Origin: an uncultured Desulfosarcina sp.
GTDB lineage: Bacteria > Desulfobacterota > Desulfobacteria > Desulfobacterales > Desulfosarcinaceae
Direction of reading: 5' to 3'
Assembly: GCF_963668215.1 (NCBI RefSeq)
Contig: NZ_OY764190.1
Location: 2,728,001-2,792,000, forward strand
Length of the DNA: 64,000 bases
Shown in pieces: positions 9,466 to 18,650 of this stretch. The notes under the pieces are model-generated. The model saw nothing but the letters and a program-made list of their open reading frames with translations, did not search any database and had not been told where the DNA came from. A program made the position numbers and the translations under genes. Each line of letters opens with the position of its first letter. Within the stretch, counting starts at the first letter, position 1.

Positions 9466-11175
9466 TCAGACAAACAGCGGTACGATTTCAAACCGGGTGA
9501 CATCCACCAACCCCTGATCGGTAAGTTTCAGGTCGGGGATCACCGGCAGGGCCAGAAAGCCCAGGGTCATGAAGGGGTCGGAGAGGCGGCAGCCCAGTTC
9601 CTTGGCTGCGGCAATGGCGGCATCCATCCGTTGCCGAACGGTGGCCACCGGCCGGTCGGACATGAGACCGGCCACGGGCAGGGGCAGGGTGGCCAGGGTT
9701 TTGCCGTCGCAGGCCACGGCGAAACCGCCTTTCATCTCCACCACGGCGGCCGCGGCCGCCCGCATGTCTGCATCGTCGGTTCCGGCAACAATGATGTTGT
9801 GGGAGTCGTGGGCCACGCTGGAGGCAATGGCGCCGCTTTGCAGCCCCAGCCCGGCAACAAAACCTTTGCCGGTGCGGGCCTCGCCCGTATACCGATCCAC
9901 CACGGCCATCTTGATCACATCGTTGGCCACATCCGCCACGGCCAGACCGTTTTCCGTCTTCACTTCCTTGATCTCGCAGCGGGTGACCACCTGGTCGGCG
10001 ATGGCCCGGATCACGCGCATGCGCGTACCCTTTGCCGGTATGGAGAAATCCAGAAGGCTTGCATCCAGGTTCATGGACGGCGGCACGTTCACCGCTTCGG
10101 GCCGCTGCACCGCCGGGTGCATTTTGCCCTTTTCGGCCACGCATCGGCCCCGGTGAAACACCATCTCGGCGCGGATGTCGGCAAGATCGGAGAAAACCAC
10201 CAGATTGGCTTTGCGGCCCGGAGCGATGGCCCCGGCGTCGGCGATGCCGAAATAGTCGGCGGGGTTTAGGGTGCCCATGCAGATGGCCCGCACCGGGTCC
10301 AGGCCCTTGGCCACGGCCTTGCGAACGATGTCGTCCACGTGGCCGTGGGCCAGCAGATCGTGGGGGTGGCGGTCATCGGTGCACCACATCATGCGGCGCC
10401 AGGTATGCTCGCCGATGACGGGAAACAGGGCGTCCAGATTGCGGGCGCAGGTGCCCTCGCGTACCATGATGTGCATGCCCAGCTCCAGTTTTTCCAGGGC
10501 CTCTTCGGCGCGGGTGCATTCGTGGTCCGAAGCGATGCCGGTGGCCGTGTAGGCATGCAACTGCGATCCGCTGACGCCCGGGGCGTGGCCGTCCATGGCC
10601 CGGCGGCGGCTGCGGGCCAGGTTCAGCTTGGCCAATACGTCCGCATCGCCGAAAATGACGCCGGGGTAGTTCATCATCTCGGCCAGGGCCACGATGCGCG
10701 GATGGTCGAAAAAGGGTTCCAGGTCGTCGGCCCCGAGCCGGGCTCCGGCGGTTTCCATATCGGTCGCCGGCACGCAGGAGGGCAGGGCGAACAGGCAGTC
10801 CATGGGCTGGTCCTCGGCGGATCGTAGCATGTATTCGATGCCCGCCGCGCCCAGCACATTGGCGATTTCGTGGGGGTCGGCCACCACCGTGGTGGTGCCG
10901 CAGGGCGCCACGGCCCGGGCGAATTCGGTGATGCAGGCCATAGAACTTTCGATGTGCACGTGGGCGTCAATGAATCCGGGGGCCAGATAGCGGCCTTCCA
11001 GGTCGACGATTTCGGCAGCCTCGTGATCGCCGAATCCGACGATGGTGCCGTCTTTTATTGCGACGCTGCCTTGGACGATGCGCCCGGAAAAGACGTTGAC
11101 GATTCTGGCGCCAGTCAGCAGCAGGTCGGCCGGCGCATCGCCGCGGGCGGTGGCGATGATGGTTTTCAGATCCAT
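9466..11175 (-). CDS. ade: Adenine deaminase
   Basis: 569 residues, the usual length for Ade. Converts adenine to hypoxanthine and ammonia. Amidohydrolase metal site visible: 'PGFIDAHVHIESS' (His72, His74), followed by 'VVADPHEIANVLG', a second His-rich segment 'MWCTDDRHPHDLL', and the C-terminal adenine deaminase domain with 'VAHDSHNIIVAGTDDADM'. Last gene of a four-gene minus-strand operon; its start overlaps the stop of the upstream deaminase by 10 bp, so it is probably translationally coupled. It ends 3 bp from the convergent polyketide synthase gene. Confidence 0.93.
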   Translation of the reverse strand: MDLKTIIATARGDAPADLLLTGARIVNVFSGRIVQGSVAIKDGTIVGFGDHEAAEIVDLEGRYLAPGFIDAHVHIESSMACITEFARAVAPCGTTTVVADPHEIANVLGAAGIEYMLRSAEDQPMDCLFALPSCVPATDMETAGARLGADDLEPFFDHPRIVALAEMMNYPGVIFGDADVLAKLNLARSRRRAMDGHAPGVSGSQLHAYTATGIASDHECTRAEEALEKLELGMHIMVREGTCARNLDALFPVIGEHTWRRMMWCTDDRHPHDLLAHGHVDDIVRKAVAKGLDPVRAICMGTLNPADYFGIADAGAIAPGRKANLVVFSDLADIRAEMVFHRGRCVAEKGKMHPAVQRPEAVNVPPSMNLDASLLDFSIPAKGTRMRVIRAIADQVVTRCEIKEVKTENGLAVADVANDVIKMAVVDRYTGEARTGKGFVAGLGLQSGAIASSVAHDSHNIIVAGTDDADMRAAAAAVVEMKGGFAVACDGKTLATLPLPVAGLMSDRPVATVRQRMDAAIAAAKELGCRLSDPFMTLGFLALPVIPDLKLTDQGLVDVTRFEIVPLFV

Positions 11176-12479
11176 GGTTTTCGAATCTCCAGGGCAATGG
11201 TGTTGACCCGATCCATGATTTCGCGGATGTCCATGGTCAACAGCCGGCGGTCCTGAACCAGCGGTTGGCCGGATACGAACACATGGCGAACATCGCTGCC
11301 GCCGGCCGCGTACACGATATGGGATTCGGGGTGATACATGGGGGTCAGGTGCGCCGCATGGGTGTCCATGACAACGATGTCGGCCTGTTTGCCGATTTCC
11401 AGAGAGCCGATGCTGTCGTTCAGACCGATGGCCCGGGCGCCGTCGATGGTTCCCATTTTCAGTACGTCCAGGGCGCCCAGGACCGTGGGATCGCCGCTGG
11501 CTGCTTTGTGAAGCTTGGCGGCGGTGGCCATTTCACCGAACAGATCCAGATCGTTGTTGCTGGCGCAGCCGTCGGTGCCCAGACCCACCGGGATTCCTGC
11601 TACACGCATGGCAACCACCGGTGCGATCCCGGAGGCCAGCTTCATGTTGCTTTCCGGACAGTGGGCCACGGCGCATCCACGGTCGGCCGCAACGGCGATA
11701 TCGCGTTCGTCCAGCCAGACGCAGTGGGCCATGAGGGTGCGACGGTCGAGCAGGTCCAGGCTGTCCAGGTGGGCCAGCGGGCTGAGTCCCTTTTCCCGGA
11801 TGGATCGCTCCCGCTCCTGGCGGGTTTCGGCCACGTGAACCTGGAACAACAGGCCCATTTCATCGGCAGCGGCCTTGGCCGCTTTCAAGGTGGCATCGCT
11901 GCAGGTGTACGGCGCATGGCAGAAAATGGACGGGGTGATTCGGGGGCTTTCGGACAGCCAGTGCGTTGCGTAGGCCGCGGCGTGGTCGATATTTTTTTTC
12001 GGGTCGGGCACACCGGGGGCCGGAAAATCGATCACGCCCTGGGCCAGCACAGCCCGCATGCCGGTTTCGGAAACGGCCCGGGCCACGACCTCTTCGAGAA
12101 AATAGCCCCCGCAGCAGCAGGTAGTGCCCGAGAGCAGCATCTCGGCGCAGGCCAGCAGGGTGCCCCAGCGAACGGTATCCGGGCGGATGAAGCGGGCTTC
12201 GGCCGGGAAGATGTGGTCGTTGAGCCACTCGGCCAGGGGCAGGTCGTCGGCCAGCCCCCGAAACAGGGTCATGGGCAGGTGGGTGTGGGTGTTGACCAGG
12301 CCGGGCATAACGATGCCGCCGGCAGCATCCACGGATTGCGGCGCATCGGCAGGCGGCGCACCGGATTCGATGGCCCCGATGCATCCGTCGCGAATGCCGA
12401 TCCACCCGGACGGAATGATCCGCATACGCACATCCATGGTCACCAGGGTGCCGTTGTGGATGACGGTATCGAATTCCAT
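11166..12479 (-). CDS. mtaD: 5-methylthioadenosine/S-adenosylhomocysteine deaminase
   Basis: 437 residues, amidohydrolase superfamily, TatD-unrelated TIM barrel. Deaminates MTA, SAH or adenosine to the inosine form. Metal ligands visible: 'GLVNTHTHLPMTLFRG' (His65, His67), 'LMAHCVWLD', and Asp in 'GLGTDGCASNNDLDLFGEM'. Third gene of the purine salvage operon; its start lies one base after the stop of its paralogue, with which it shares nearly every motif, so the two look like a tandem duplication with divergence. Which of the two acts on MTA, SAH or another aminopurine nucleoside cannot be told from sequence. Confidence 0.85.
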   Translation of the reverse strand: MEFDTVIHNGTLVTMDVRMRIIPSGWIGIRDGCIGAIESGAPPADAPQSVDAAGGIVMPGLVNTHTHLPMTLFRGLADDLPLAEWLNDHIFPAEARFIRPDTVRWGTLLACAEMLLSGTTCCCGGYFLEEVVARAVSETGMRAVLAQGVIDFPAPGVPDPKKNIDHAAAYATHWLSESPRITPSIFCHAPYTCSDATLKAAKAAADEMGLLFQVHVAETRQERERSIREKGLSPLAHLDSLDLLDRRTLMAHCVWLDERDIAVAADRGCAVAHCPESNMKLASGIAPVVAMRVAGIPVGLGTDGCASNNDLDLFGEMATAAKLHKAASGDPTVLGALDVLKMGTIDGARAIGLNDSIGSLEIGKQADIVVMDTHAAHLTPMYHPESHIVYAAGGSDVRHVFVSGQPLVQDRRLLTMDIREIMDRVNTIALEIRKPWI

Positions 12480-12480
12480 G

Positions 12481-13794
12481 CTAACGGTTCCGGATCTCGT
12501 TGGCGATCTGGCGGGCGTCGGCCATGGTTTTTTCCAGGTCCAGGTGCAGCAGCCGGCGGTCTTTCATCAGCACCAGGCCGTTGACGATGGTGGCGGCGAC
12601 ATCGCTGCCCCCCACGGCGTAGACCAGATGGGATTCGGGGCGATACATGGGCGTCAGGTGGGGCCTGTTCGTATCGATGATAATGATGTCGGCTTTCTTC
12701 CCGCTTTCCAGGCTGCCCGTAATCCGGTCCAGTCCCAGGGCGCGCGCGCCGTCGACGGTGGCCATGCGCAGCACGGTGGCGGCATCCATCACCGTGGGAT
12801 CCAGGCTGCTGGCCTTGTGCAGCTTGGCCGCCATGTCCATCTCGGCGAACAGATCGAGATTGTTGTTGCTGGAGCAGCCGTCCGTGCCCAGCGCGGTGCA
12901 TACCCCCCGGCGGATCAGTTCCGCCGCCGGGGCGATGCCCGAAGCCAGCTTCATGTTGCTCTCCGGATTGTGGGAGACCTTGACGTCGTGTTCGGCCAGA
13001 AGATCCATGTCTTCGTCGCTGAGCACCACGCAATGGCAGGCCAGCAGGTTGGGAGCCAGCACCCCCAGCTCGGCCAGATGCCCCACCGGCGAGGCGCCGT
13101 ATTTTTTCCGGACGTCCTCGACTTCCTTTTGGGTCTCGCTAAGATGAATGACCAGAGGAACGCGATTCTCCCGGGCGATGCCGGCGGCCTCGGTCAACAG
13201 GTCCGGCGCACACAGGTATGGGGAGTGCGGTTCCACGGCGACGCTGACCAGGGGATCGTCTTTCCATGTGTCGATCAGGCGCCGGGTGTAGTCGAAGCCG
13301 CTTTGGATCGGACCGTAATTGGGCGACGGGAAATCGTAGAGAACCTCTCCCACCACGGCGCGCATGCCGGCTGCGGCAGCGGCGCGGGCCACGGCCCCTT
13401 CGAACAGGTACATGTCGCAAAAGCAGGTGGTGCCGGACAGAATCATTTCCGCGCAGCCCAAAAGGGTGCCGGCGTGGACCTTGTCCTCGTCCAGCAGGGC
13501 TTCGGCCGGGAAAATATGATCGTTGAGCCACTCGGCCAAAGGCAGATCGTCGGCCAGCCCGCGGAACAGGGTCATGGCCGCGTGGGTGTGGGTGTTGACC
13601 AAGCCGGGCATGACGATGCCCCCGCCCGCATCGATGGTTTCTTTTGCCGGTGTCGCGCCAAGCTTGTCGGTCGAACCGATTGCCGCAATGGCATCGCCAA
13701 TAATTGTTACGGAGCCATTTTCGATAATGCGGTTTTGTGCGTCCATGGTGATGACCAGGCCGTTGGTGATCAGCAGGTCCGCCGCCGGGGTCAT
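12481..13794 (-). CDS. Second MTA/SAH deaminase-type amidohydrolase (paralogue)
   Basis: 437 residues, same length as the downstream paralogue. Motifs: 'GLVNTHTHAAMTLFRG' (His69, His71), 'LLACHCVVLSDED', and 'ALGTDGCSSNNNLDLFAEM'. Predicted reaction is hydrolytic deamination of an adenosine-type nucleoside such as MTA or SAH. The start overlaps the stop of the purine nucleoside phosphorylase gene in an ATGA, which couples deamination to phosphorolysis: MTA to methylthioinosine, then hypoxanthine plus methylthioribose-1-phosphate. Duplication inside the operon suggests the two enzymes have split substrates; this is inference. Confidence 0.85.
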   Translation of the reverse strand: MTPAADLLITNGLVITMDAQNRIIENGSVTIIGDAIAAIGSTDKLGATPAKETIDAGGGIVMPGLVNTHTHAAMTLFRGLADDLPLAEWLNDHIFPAEALLDEDKVHAGTLLGCAEMILSGTTCFCDMYLFEGAVARAAAAAGMRAVVGEVLYDFPSPNYGPIQSGFDYTRRLIDTWKDDPLVSVAVEPHSPYLCAPDLLTEAAGIARENRVPLVIHLSETQKEVEDVRKKYGASPVGHLAELGVLAPNLLACHCVVLSDEDMDLLAEHDVKVSHNPESNMKLASGIAPAAELIRRGVCTALGTDGCSSNNNLDLFAEMDMAAKLHKASSLDPTVMDAATVLRMATVDGARALGLDRITGSLESGKKADIIIIDTNRPHLTPMYRPESHLVYAVGGSDVAATIVNGLVLMKDRRLLHLDLEKTMADARQIANEIRNR

Positions 13795-14630
13795 GGGGCC
13801 GCTCCTTTTGGGATGCGGGCGATCACCGAACGGATCAGACGGCGAAGGGCGGGGGCGTTTCTCTCGGCCACATCGATGATCGCCTCCAGCTTTGCCGGTG
13901 CCGGCCGGTCCGGATCATTGATGTTGGTGATGGTGGACAGGGCCAGCACCCGCAGGCCGGCATGCACGGCGGCGATGGTTTCCATCACCGTGGAAAAACC
14001 GACGGCATCGGCGCCGATGGTTTTCAGATAGCGGATTTCCGACGGCGTTTCCAGTGACGGCCCTTTCAGGCCGGCATAGACGCCGCTTTGCAAGGCGATG
14101 CCCAGGCTCTCGGCGCTTTGCCGGCAAAGGTCCATCAGGTCCTTGTCGTAGGCCGCCGTCATATCGGGAAACCGGGGGCCCCACTCTTCTTCGTTGGGCC
14201 CGATGAGCGGATTTTCGCCGGTGAGGTTGATGTGGTCGCCAATGACCATCAGGTCGCCTTCGTGAAAGGCGGCGTTCATGCCGCCGGCGGCATTGGAAAG
14301 AATCAGGCTGCGCACCCCCAGGGTCTGCATGACCCGGATGGGAAAAGTGACCTGTTCGGGCGTGTACCCCTCATACAGGTGGAAGCGCCCCTGCATGACC
14401 ATGATCGGCCGGCCATCGAGGGTGCCGGTCTGCAGCCGCCCCGAATGACTCGCCACGGTGGAGACGGGAAAATGGGGGATGGTTTCGTACGGAAAGGTCG
14501 CTGCATCGTCCAGGGGGCCGACGGCATCGGCCAGGCCGGTTCCGGTAACGACGGCGATTTCCGGGCGCCGGTCCATCTTTTCCTGGAGAAAATCGGCCGC
14601 TTCGAGAACGGTTTTTCGGGTTGGGGCCAA
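13791..14630 (-). CDS. Purine nucleoside phosphorylase (PNP-I family, punA type)
   Basis: About 279 residues. Phosphorolysis of inosine/guanosine-type nucleosides. Motifs: glycine-rich 'VVTGTGLADAV', 'GRFHLYEGYTPEQVTFP' with phosphate- and base-binding residues, 'SNAAGGMN', and 'GPSLETPSEIRYLKTIGADA'. The usual 'STVPEVIVA' stretch is 'FSTVMETIAAV' here, and the purine-specificity Asn lies in 'STITNINDPD'. I chose TTG at 14630 because GGAGG sits five bases upstream; another TTG at 14642 in the same frame has no ribosome-binding site. First gene of the PNP-deaminase-deaminase-adenine deaminase operon. The TTG start may keep its expression low. Confidence 0.88.
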   Translation of the reverse strand: MAPTRKTVLEAADFLQEKMDRRPEIAVVTGTGLADAVGPLDDAATFPYETIPHFPVSTVASHSGRLQTGTLDGRPIMVMQGRFHLYEGYTPEQVTFPIRVMQTLGVRSLILSNAAGGMNAAFHEGDLMVIGDHINLTGENPLIGPNEEEWGPRFPDMTAAYDKDLMDLCRQSAESLGIALQSGVYAGLKGPSLETPSEIRYLKTIGADAVGFSTVMETIAAVHAGLRVLALSTITNINDPDRPAPAKLEAIIDVAERNAPALRRLIRSVIARIPKGAAP

Positions 14631-14718
14631 GGCTGCCTCCAAGGGTCGTCTGGCAAAGGGTTGCTCGGATCGGTTCCAAATCGGCTTCGGCGGTTTGCGA
14701 GCCCGTTTGGACGCCTGA

Positions 14719-14748
14719 TTTATAAAACAGCCGCAGCGGCGTCGTCAA
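14719..14748 (-). promoter_or_regulatory. Candidate sigma70 promoter of the purine salvage operon
   Basis: Reading the minus strand, TTGACG (14748-14743) is followed after 18 bases by TATAAA (14724-14719). It lies about 90 bp upstream of the phosphorylase start. Not experimentally supported. Confidence 0.45.
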
Positions 14749-14864
14749 GCGTTGACAACAGCAAGTCAAACTCCATCAGAGCGTTGACATTTATATATAA
14801 TTATGAAATGTTGCCATGCGGTCACCGTTCTATTCGACAACCTTTTTCATCAAACGAAACGACC

Positions 14865-15218
14865 ATGAAAATACAAGAGATCCAGGATACCCTCAAAGGC
14901 AGGATGCTGTGCGGCGAAGACCAGATGGACACCGTCATCGTAGCCGGCGGCGCGGCCGATCTCATGGACGATGTACTGGCGGCGGCGGCCAAGGGATGCG
15001 CCCTGCTGACGGGCGTCACCACGGACCATGTGATCCGGACGTCCAAAATCGTCGGTGTGGGCGCCATTGTCATCGTCAGGGGAAAAAATCCTCCCCCGGA
15101 ATTCGTGGAGATGGCCAAATCCTTCGAGATCCCGCTGATGGTGACCGACTATTCGCTGTTCGTGGCTTGCGGCCGGCTTTACATGAACGGCATCAGGGGG
15201 CTCGACGGATCCTGGTAG
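14865..15218 (+). CDS. DRTGG domain protein
   Basis: 117 residues from ATG 14865 to TAG. The sequence 'GGAADLMDDVLAAAAKGCALLTGVTTDHVIRTS' cannot be quoted in full as a motif but shows the DRTGG-fold pattern: a Gly-rich strand ('VAGGAADLM'), 'LLTGVTTDHVIRTS', then 'ALIVRGKNPPPEFVEMA'-type ligand region ('IVIVRGKNPPPEFVEMAKS') and 'IPLMVTDYSLF'. Such stand-alone DRTGG proteins are common beside Fe-S and hydrogenase genes in sulfate reducers; the role is unknown, though nucleotide binding regulatory function is suspected. It is divergent from the purine operon and precedes the RnfB-GltD gene by 259 bp. A much longer open frame upstream is antisense to the phosphorylase gene and is not coding. 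Confidence 0.75.
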   Translation: MKIQEIQDTLKGRMLCGEDQMDTVIVAGGAADLMDDVLAAAAKGCALLTGVTTDHVIRTSKIVGVGAIVIVRGKNPPPEFVEMAKSFEIPLMVTDYSLFVACGRLYMNGIRGLDGSW

Positions 15219-15477
15219 CCCGTGCCGGAGACGGCTCGGGACCTGGAAGGCATTGCAAGCGCACCGAAGGTTCGACCGGCCTTCGGGGGCAAACCCCGCC
15301 CGTTGCTTTGCGGTGTTACCGTCTTTCCCGCCACCGGTTCCATCCGATTCGATGAGACGCTGCCGGGCGTAATTGACGAAAAGAGCCCAGAACGAAAAGG
15401 CACCTTGCAACGAGAAGCGAAGCACATTACAGATATCGGGTTAAATAAGAGGAAACCGTTTTTTCAGGAGCGTTGAC

Positions 15478-17532
15478 ATGACGATAGCGATTTTATTGAT
15501 GGGCGGCTTGGGACTTATTGTGGGAATCGGCTTGGCCATCGCCTCAAAGGTCTTCTATGTGTATGTGGATCCCAAGATTGTCGCCGTCGATGATGTGCTG
15601 CCCGGCGCCAACTGCGGCGGCTGCGGTTTTCCCGGATGCAGCGCCAATGCCGAAGCCATCGTTGCGGGCAAATCCTCGCCCAGTTCCTGTGTGGCTGCCG
15701 GCGAGGAGACGGCATTGGCTATCGCCGCTATCCTCGGCGTCTCCGTGGAGGCCAAGGAACCGGATATCGCCCTGCCCGGATGCACCTATGGCGTGGCCGA
15801 CGCGCAGACAAAATACCGCTATGACGGATTGAACGACTGCCGTGCCGCGGCCCTGCTCTCCGGCGGCATGAAGGTCTGCAATATCGGCTGCCTGGGGCTG
15901 GGCACCTGTGCCGCCGCCTGCCCCTTCGGTGCCATTGTCATGGGACCCGAGGGTCTGCCGGTGGTGGACGAGGAAAAATGCACCGGCTGCGGGACCTGCG
16001 AGCGGGTCTGCCCCAAGCACATTATCACGCTTTCCTCCGTCACCCGCAGAATTATAAAAGAGTACACCACCGAAGACTGCACCACCCCCTGTCAGCGGGC
16101 CTGCCCGGCGGGCATCAACATCAGCCGCTACATCGAACAGATCGTCGACGGCGATTACCAGGGATCGGTCCAGACCATCAAGGAGCGCAACCCCTTTCCC
16201 ACGGTGATCGGCCGAATCTGCCCCCGGCCCTGTGAAAACGACTGCCGGCGCCAATATGTGGACGAGCCTGTGGCCATCAACTTTTTAAAGCGTTTTGTGG
16301 CCGATTATGAACGCACCCAGAACGAGCGCATCCAGCCGTTCAAGGCACCCGACACCGGGCGCCGCATCGCCGTGGTCGGCGGCGGGGTCGAGGGCCTTTC
16401 CGCCGCTTTCTTTGCCGCGCGCCTGGGACACACCGCCGTGGTCTATGAAGCGACCGACCGTCTGGGCGGGCTGCTCAACAGCGCCATTGCCAAATACCGG
16501 CTGTCCGAAGAGATCCTCCAATGGGATATCGACGGCATCCTGGAGATGGGCGTCGAAGCAAAGACCGGCCAGATGCTCGGCCGCGACATGAGCGTCGCCG
16601 GGTTGCTGGATGAAGGCTACGAAGCGGTCCTGCTGGCATCGGGCGGATGGGACAGCCGCCTTTCACGGGGCGGAGAAAAAGAGGTCGAGACGCCGCTGCC
16701 CGGCGGTCTTCTGCTGCTGGATCTGCTGCGTTCCGGACGGGACGGACACCCGACGGTCGCCTGCGAAGGTGAAACCGTGATTCTCGGCGGCGAAACCCTG
16801 GCCGCAAAGATTCTCGAAAAGGCCCGGGAAGCCGGAGCCGAGCGGCTGACCTTCATTTTCCGGGAAGATCCGGATGCGGCCACGGCCGCCGTGCTGGCCG
16901 AAGCCGGTGCCCAGGTGCTTACCGGTGTCGGCGTCACCCGCCTGTTCGGGCAGGGAGAGGCGCTTGCCGGGATCGAGGTCCGGGACGCAGCCGACGGGCA
17001 GGTCCGGATGCTGGATGCCCGGACCCTGGTTTTCTCCGCCGGCCGCTTTCCCGAACTGGTCTTCACACGGCCCGCCGAAGAAGAGGAGACGGCCGCTCCC
17101 GCGGGCGCCTGGATTGGGACGCCGCCGTACAAACAGCCTGCCAATGCCGGGGAGATCGGGTTGTTCGCCAAAGGCGACGCAATGACCGATTTCAGCGGCG
17201 CCATCAGGGCCATCGCCGCCGGGCGGCGCGCCGCCGCGACGATTCACATGCTGATTTACGATATCCCCCTGGATTTGCCTGAAAACGTCATCCAACCGAA
17301 TACGGTCGTTCAGAACGTGGATCATGTGGAGGCGGTTGCCCCGGTGCCGCGTCAGATCATGCCCCTGGCCGACAGCCGGGAACTGGCCCGACAGATGGAA
17401 CTGGAAAAAGGTTTCGACACGGCCGCCGCCAAAGCGGAAGCCGACCGGTGTCTGCGCTGCGGATTGATCTGCTACCGAAGCGTCGAAACCTTGCAGCCGT
17501 CGGAACAGATCCGGGACGCGGTCAACGCCTGA
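15478..17532 (+). CDS. RnfB-GltD fusion: Fe-S electron carrier joined to FAD/NAD(P) oxidoreductase
   Basis: 684 residues; CAGGAG upstream of ATG. An N-terminal membrane helix (about 3-25) leads into an RnfB-type Cys4 domain ('GANCGGCGFPGC' plus a later Cys), then Cys-rich segments including 'GTCAAACPFGAI' and 'CTGCGTCERVCP' that would bind two [4Fe-4S] clusters. From about residue 200 comes a GltD/DPD-like module: 'CTTPCQRACPAGINISRYIE', 'GRICPRPCENDCRR', FAD dinucleotide motif 'VVGGGVEGLSAAF' (about 298-310), and a final 'ADRCLRCGLICY'. It should move electrons between NAD(P)H and a ferredoxin- or membrane-linked partner. No rnfACDGE genes are nearby, so it is not part of a visible Rnf operon. 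The next gene is RseC-like, which is a frequent Rnf companion. Confidence 0.85.
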   Translation: MTIAILLMGGLGLIVGIGLAIASKVFYVYVDPKIVAVDDVLPGANCGGCGFPGCSANAEAIVAGKSSPSSCVAAGEETALAIAAILGVSVEAKEPDIALPGCTYGVADAQTKYRYDGLNDCRAAALLSGGMKVCNIGCLGLGTCAAACPFGAIVMGPEGLPVVDEEKCTGCGTCERVCPKHIITLSSVTRRIIKEYTTEDCTTPCQRACPAGINISRYIEQIVDGDYQGSVQTIKERNPFPTVIGRICPRPCENDCRRQYVDEPVAINFLKRFVADYERTQNERIQPFKAPDTGRRIAVVGGGVEGLSAAFFAARLGHTAVVYEATDRLGGLLNSAIAKYRLSEEILQWDIDGILEMGVEAKTGQMLGRDMSVAGLLDEGYEAVLLASGGWDSRLSRGGEKEVETPLPGGLLLLDLLRSGRDGHPTVACEGETVILGGETLAAKILEKAREAGAERLTFIFREDPDAATAAVLAEAGAQVLTGVGVTRLFGQGEALAGIEVRDAADGQVRMLDARTLVFSAGRFPELVFTRPAEEEETAAPAGAWIGTPPYKQPANAGEIGLFAKGDAMTDFSGAIRAIAAGRRAAATIHMLIYDIPLDLPENVIQPNTVVQNVDHVEAVAPVPRQIMPLADSRELARQMELEKGFDTAAAKAEADRCLRCGLICYRSVETLQPSEQIRDAVNA

Positions 17533-17581
17533 TCCGACAGTACCGCTAAATTGATGTCGGCGAACTGCCGATAAGGGTATT

Positions 17582-18070
17582 ATGGCCACCGAAGAAGGAA
17601 TCGTATTCAAACTGGGGGACGCGGGAGCGGGAACTGCATGGGTTAAGACTACCCGTTCCAGCGCCTGCGCGGGATGTTCGTCCAGGGACACCTGCCACGT
17701 CGAAGGCGGCGGCAAAGAGATGAAGGTGGAGGCCCTCAATACGGCCAGGGCCCGGGTAGGCGACCGGATTGTGCTGAATATCAAGACCTCCTCTTTGCTG
17801 AAAGCCACCTTTCTGCTTTACGTTTTCCCGATTCTGGCCATGATTGGCGGCGCCCTGCTGGGGCAAACCGTGGCCGGGATGCGGGGCTCCGATCCATCGG
17901 GGCTGTCCGCCCTGTTCGGCTTCCTTTTTTTCGGACTCGCATTTATCACCATTCGCATCGTGGGCCGGTTTCTCTCCAAAGACAACAGTTACAGGCCTGA
18001 AATCATCAAGATCCGAGGCGCACGGCCGCCATCGGCCGATGCCCCGGTACAGTCCGGGAGCGATTCGTAA
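17582..18070 (+). CDS. SoxR-reducing system / RseC-MucC family membrane protein
   Basis: 162 residues. N-terminal cysteine cluster 'SACAGCSSRDTC' typical of RseC, a beta-type segment, then two membrane helices ('LLKATFLLYVFPILAMIGGA' and 'LFGFLFFGLAFITIRIVG'). RseC family members associate with Rnf/Rsx electron-transfer complexes and SoxR reduction. Sits 49 bp after the RnfB-GltD gene and directly abuts the PilZ gene, suggesting one transcript. A functional pairing with the RnfB-GltD protein at the membrane is inferred. Confidence 0.85.
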   Translation: MATEEGIVFKLGDAGAGTAWVKTTRSSACAGCSSRDTCHVEGGGKEMKVEALNTARARVGDRIVLNIKTSSLLKATFLLYVFPILAMIGGALLGQTVAGMRGSDPSGLSALFGFLFFGLAFITIRIVGRFLSKDNSYRPEIIKIRGARPPSADAPVQSGSDS

Positions 18071-18550
18071 GTGAGCGATCAGACCGTTTTCATATCCAGC
18101 CGTAACACGGCGACCTTCCGCTGCCCGAAGTGCGGCCAGGCCAAAACCGCGGATGTGAGCCAGTACGCAACGGCCGGCAAGAAGGTAACGGTCACCTGTA
18201 CCTGCGCTTGCGGCCACCGCTTTCGCTGCCGGCTGGAAAATCGCCGTCAATACCGCAAAGGCGTCGATCTGCCGGGCCGGTTTTCCCTGCTGGGGGAAGG
18301 TAAGACCGAGGACACCGGCCTGGTCAGGGTGGTGGATATTTCCGCCACCGGCCTTCAACTGCAATTGACCGTTGCGCGCCCTTTTTCCATCGGCGCCGAA
18401 TTGATCGTTGAATTCCGCCTGGATGACAACAAGCGGACGCCCATGCGAAAACGTGTCATTATCCGGAACATAAGGGGGAAATCCATCGGCGCCTCCTTTC
18501 ACCCCAACGAGATGGACGACCCTGCCCTGGGATTCTATCTGCTGCCCTGA
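18071..18550 (+). CDS. PilZ domain protein with N-terminal zinc-ribbon
   Basis: 159 residues, GTG start immediately after the RseC stop. Residues about 15-60 have two Cys pairs ('CPKCG' and 'CTCACG'), a likely zinc ribbon. The PilZ c-di-GMP signature follows: 'RRQYRKGV' (R-x3-R type) and 'VDISATGLQLQ' (DxSxxG). Probably a c-di-GMP-responsive effector. Its position behind an electron-transfer pair is odd, but no gap separates the genes. Confidence 0.8.
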   Translation: MSDQTVFISSRNTATFRCPKCGQAKTADVSQYATAGKKVTVTCTCACGHRFRCRLENRRQYRKGVDLPGRFSLLGEGKTEDTGLVRVVDISATGLQLQLTVARPFSIGAELIVEFRLDDNKRTPMRKRVIIRNIRGKSIGASFHPNEMDDPALGFYLLP

Positions 18551-18650
18551 ATGTCCACCCAATGTTATCCGTGCCCTGCCCTTGAATCTGTGATATAAAT
18601 AATTTTTTACAAAAGCCGGCCGGGCAAGGTCACTGTTCGGGAGTGTTTTC

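Noticed and set aside
14088..14864. Long plus-strand open frame leading into the DRTGG gene
   Set aside because: Antisense to the purine nucleoside phosphorylase gene, whose motifs are clear; the DRTGG protein starts at 14865.
15222..15476. 84-codon open frame between the DRTGG and RnfB-GltD genes
   Set aside because: No ribosome-binding site and no recognisable features; likely chance in GC-rich DNA.
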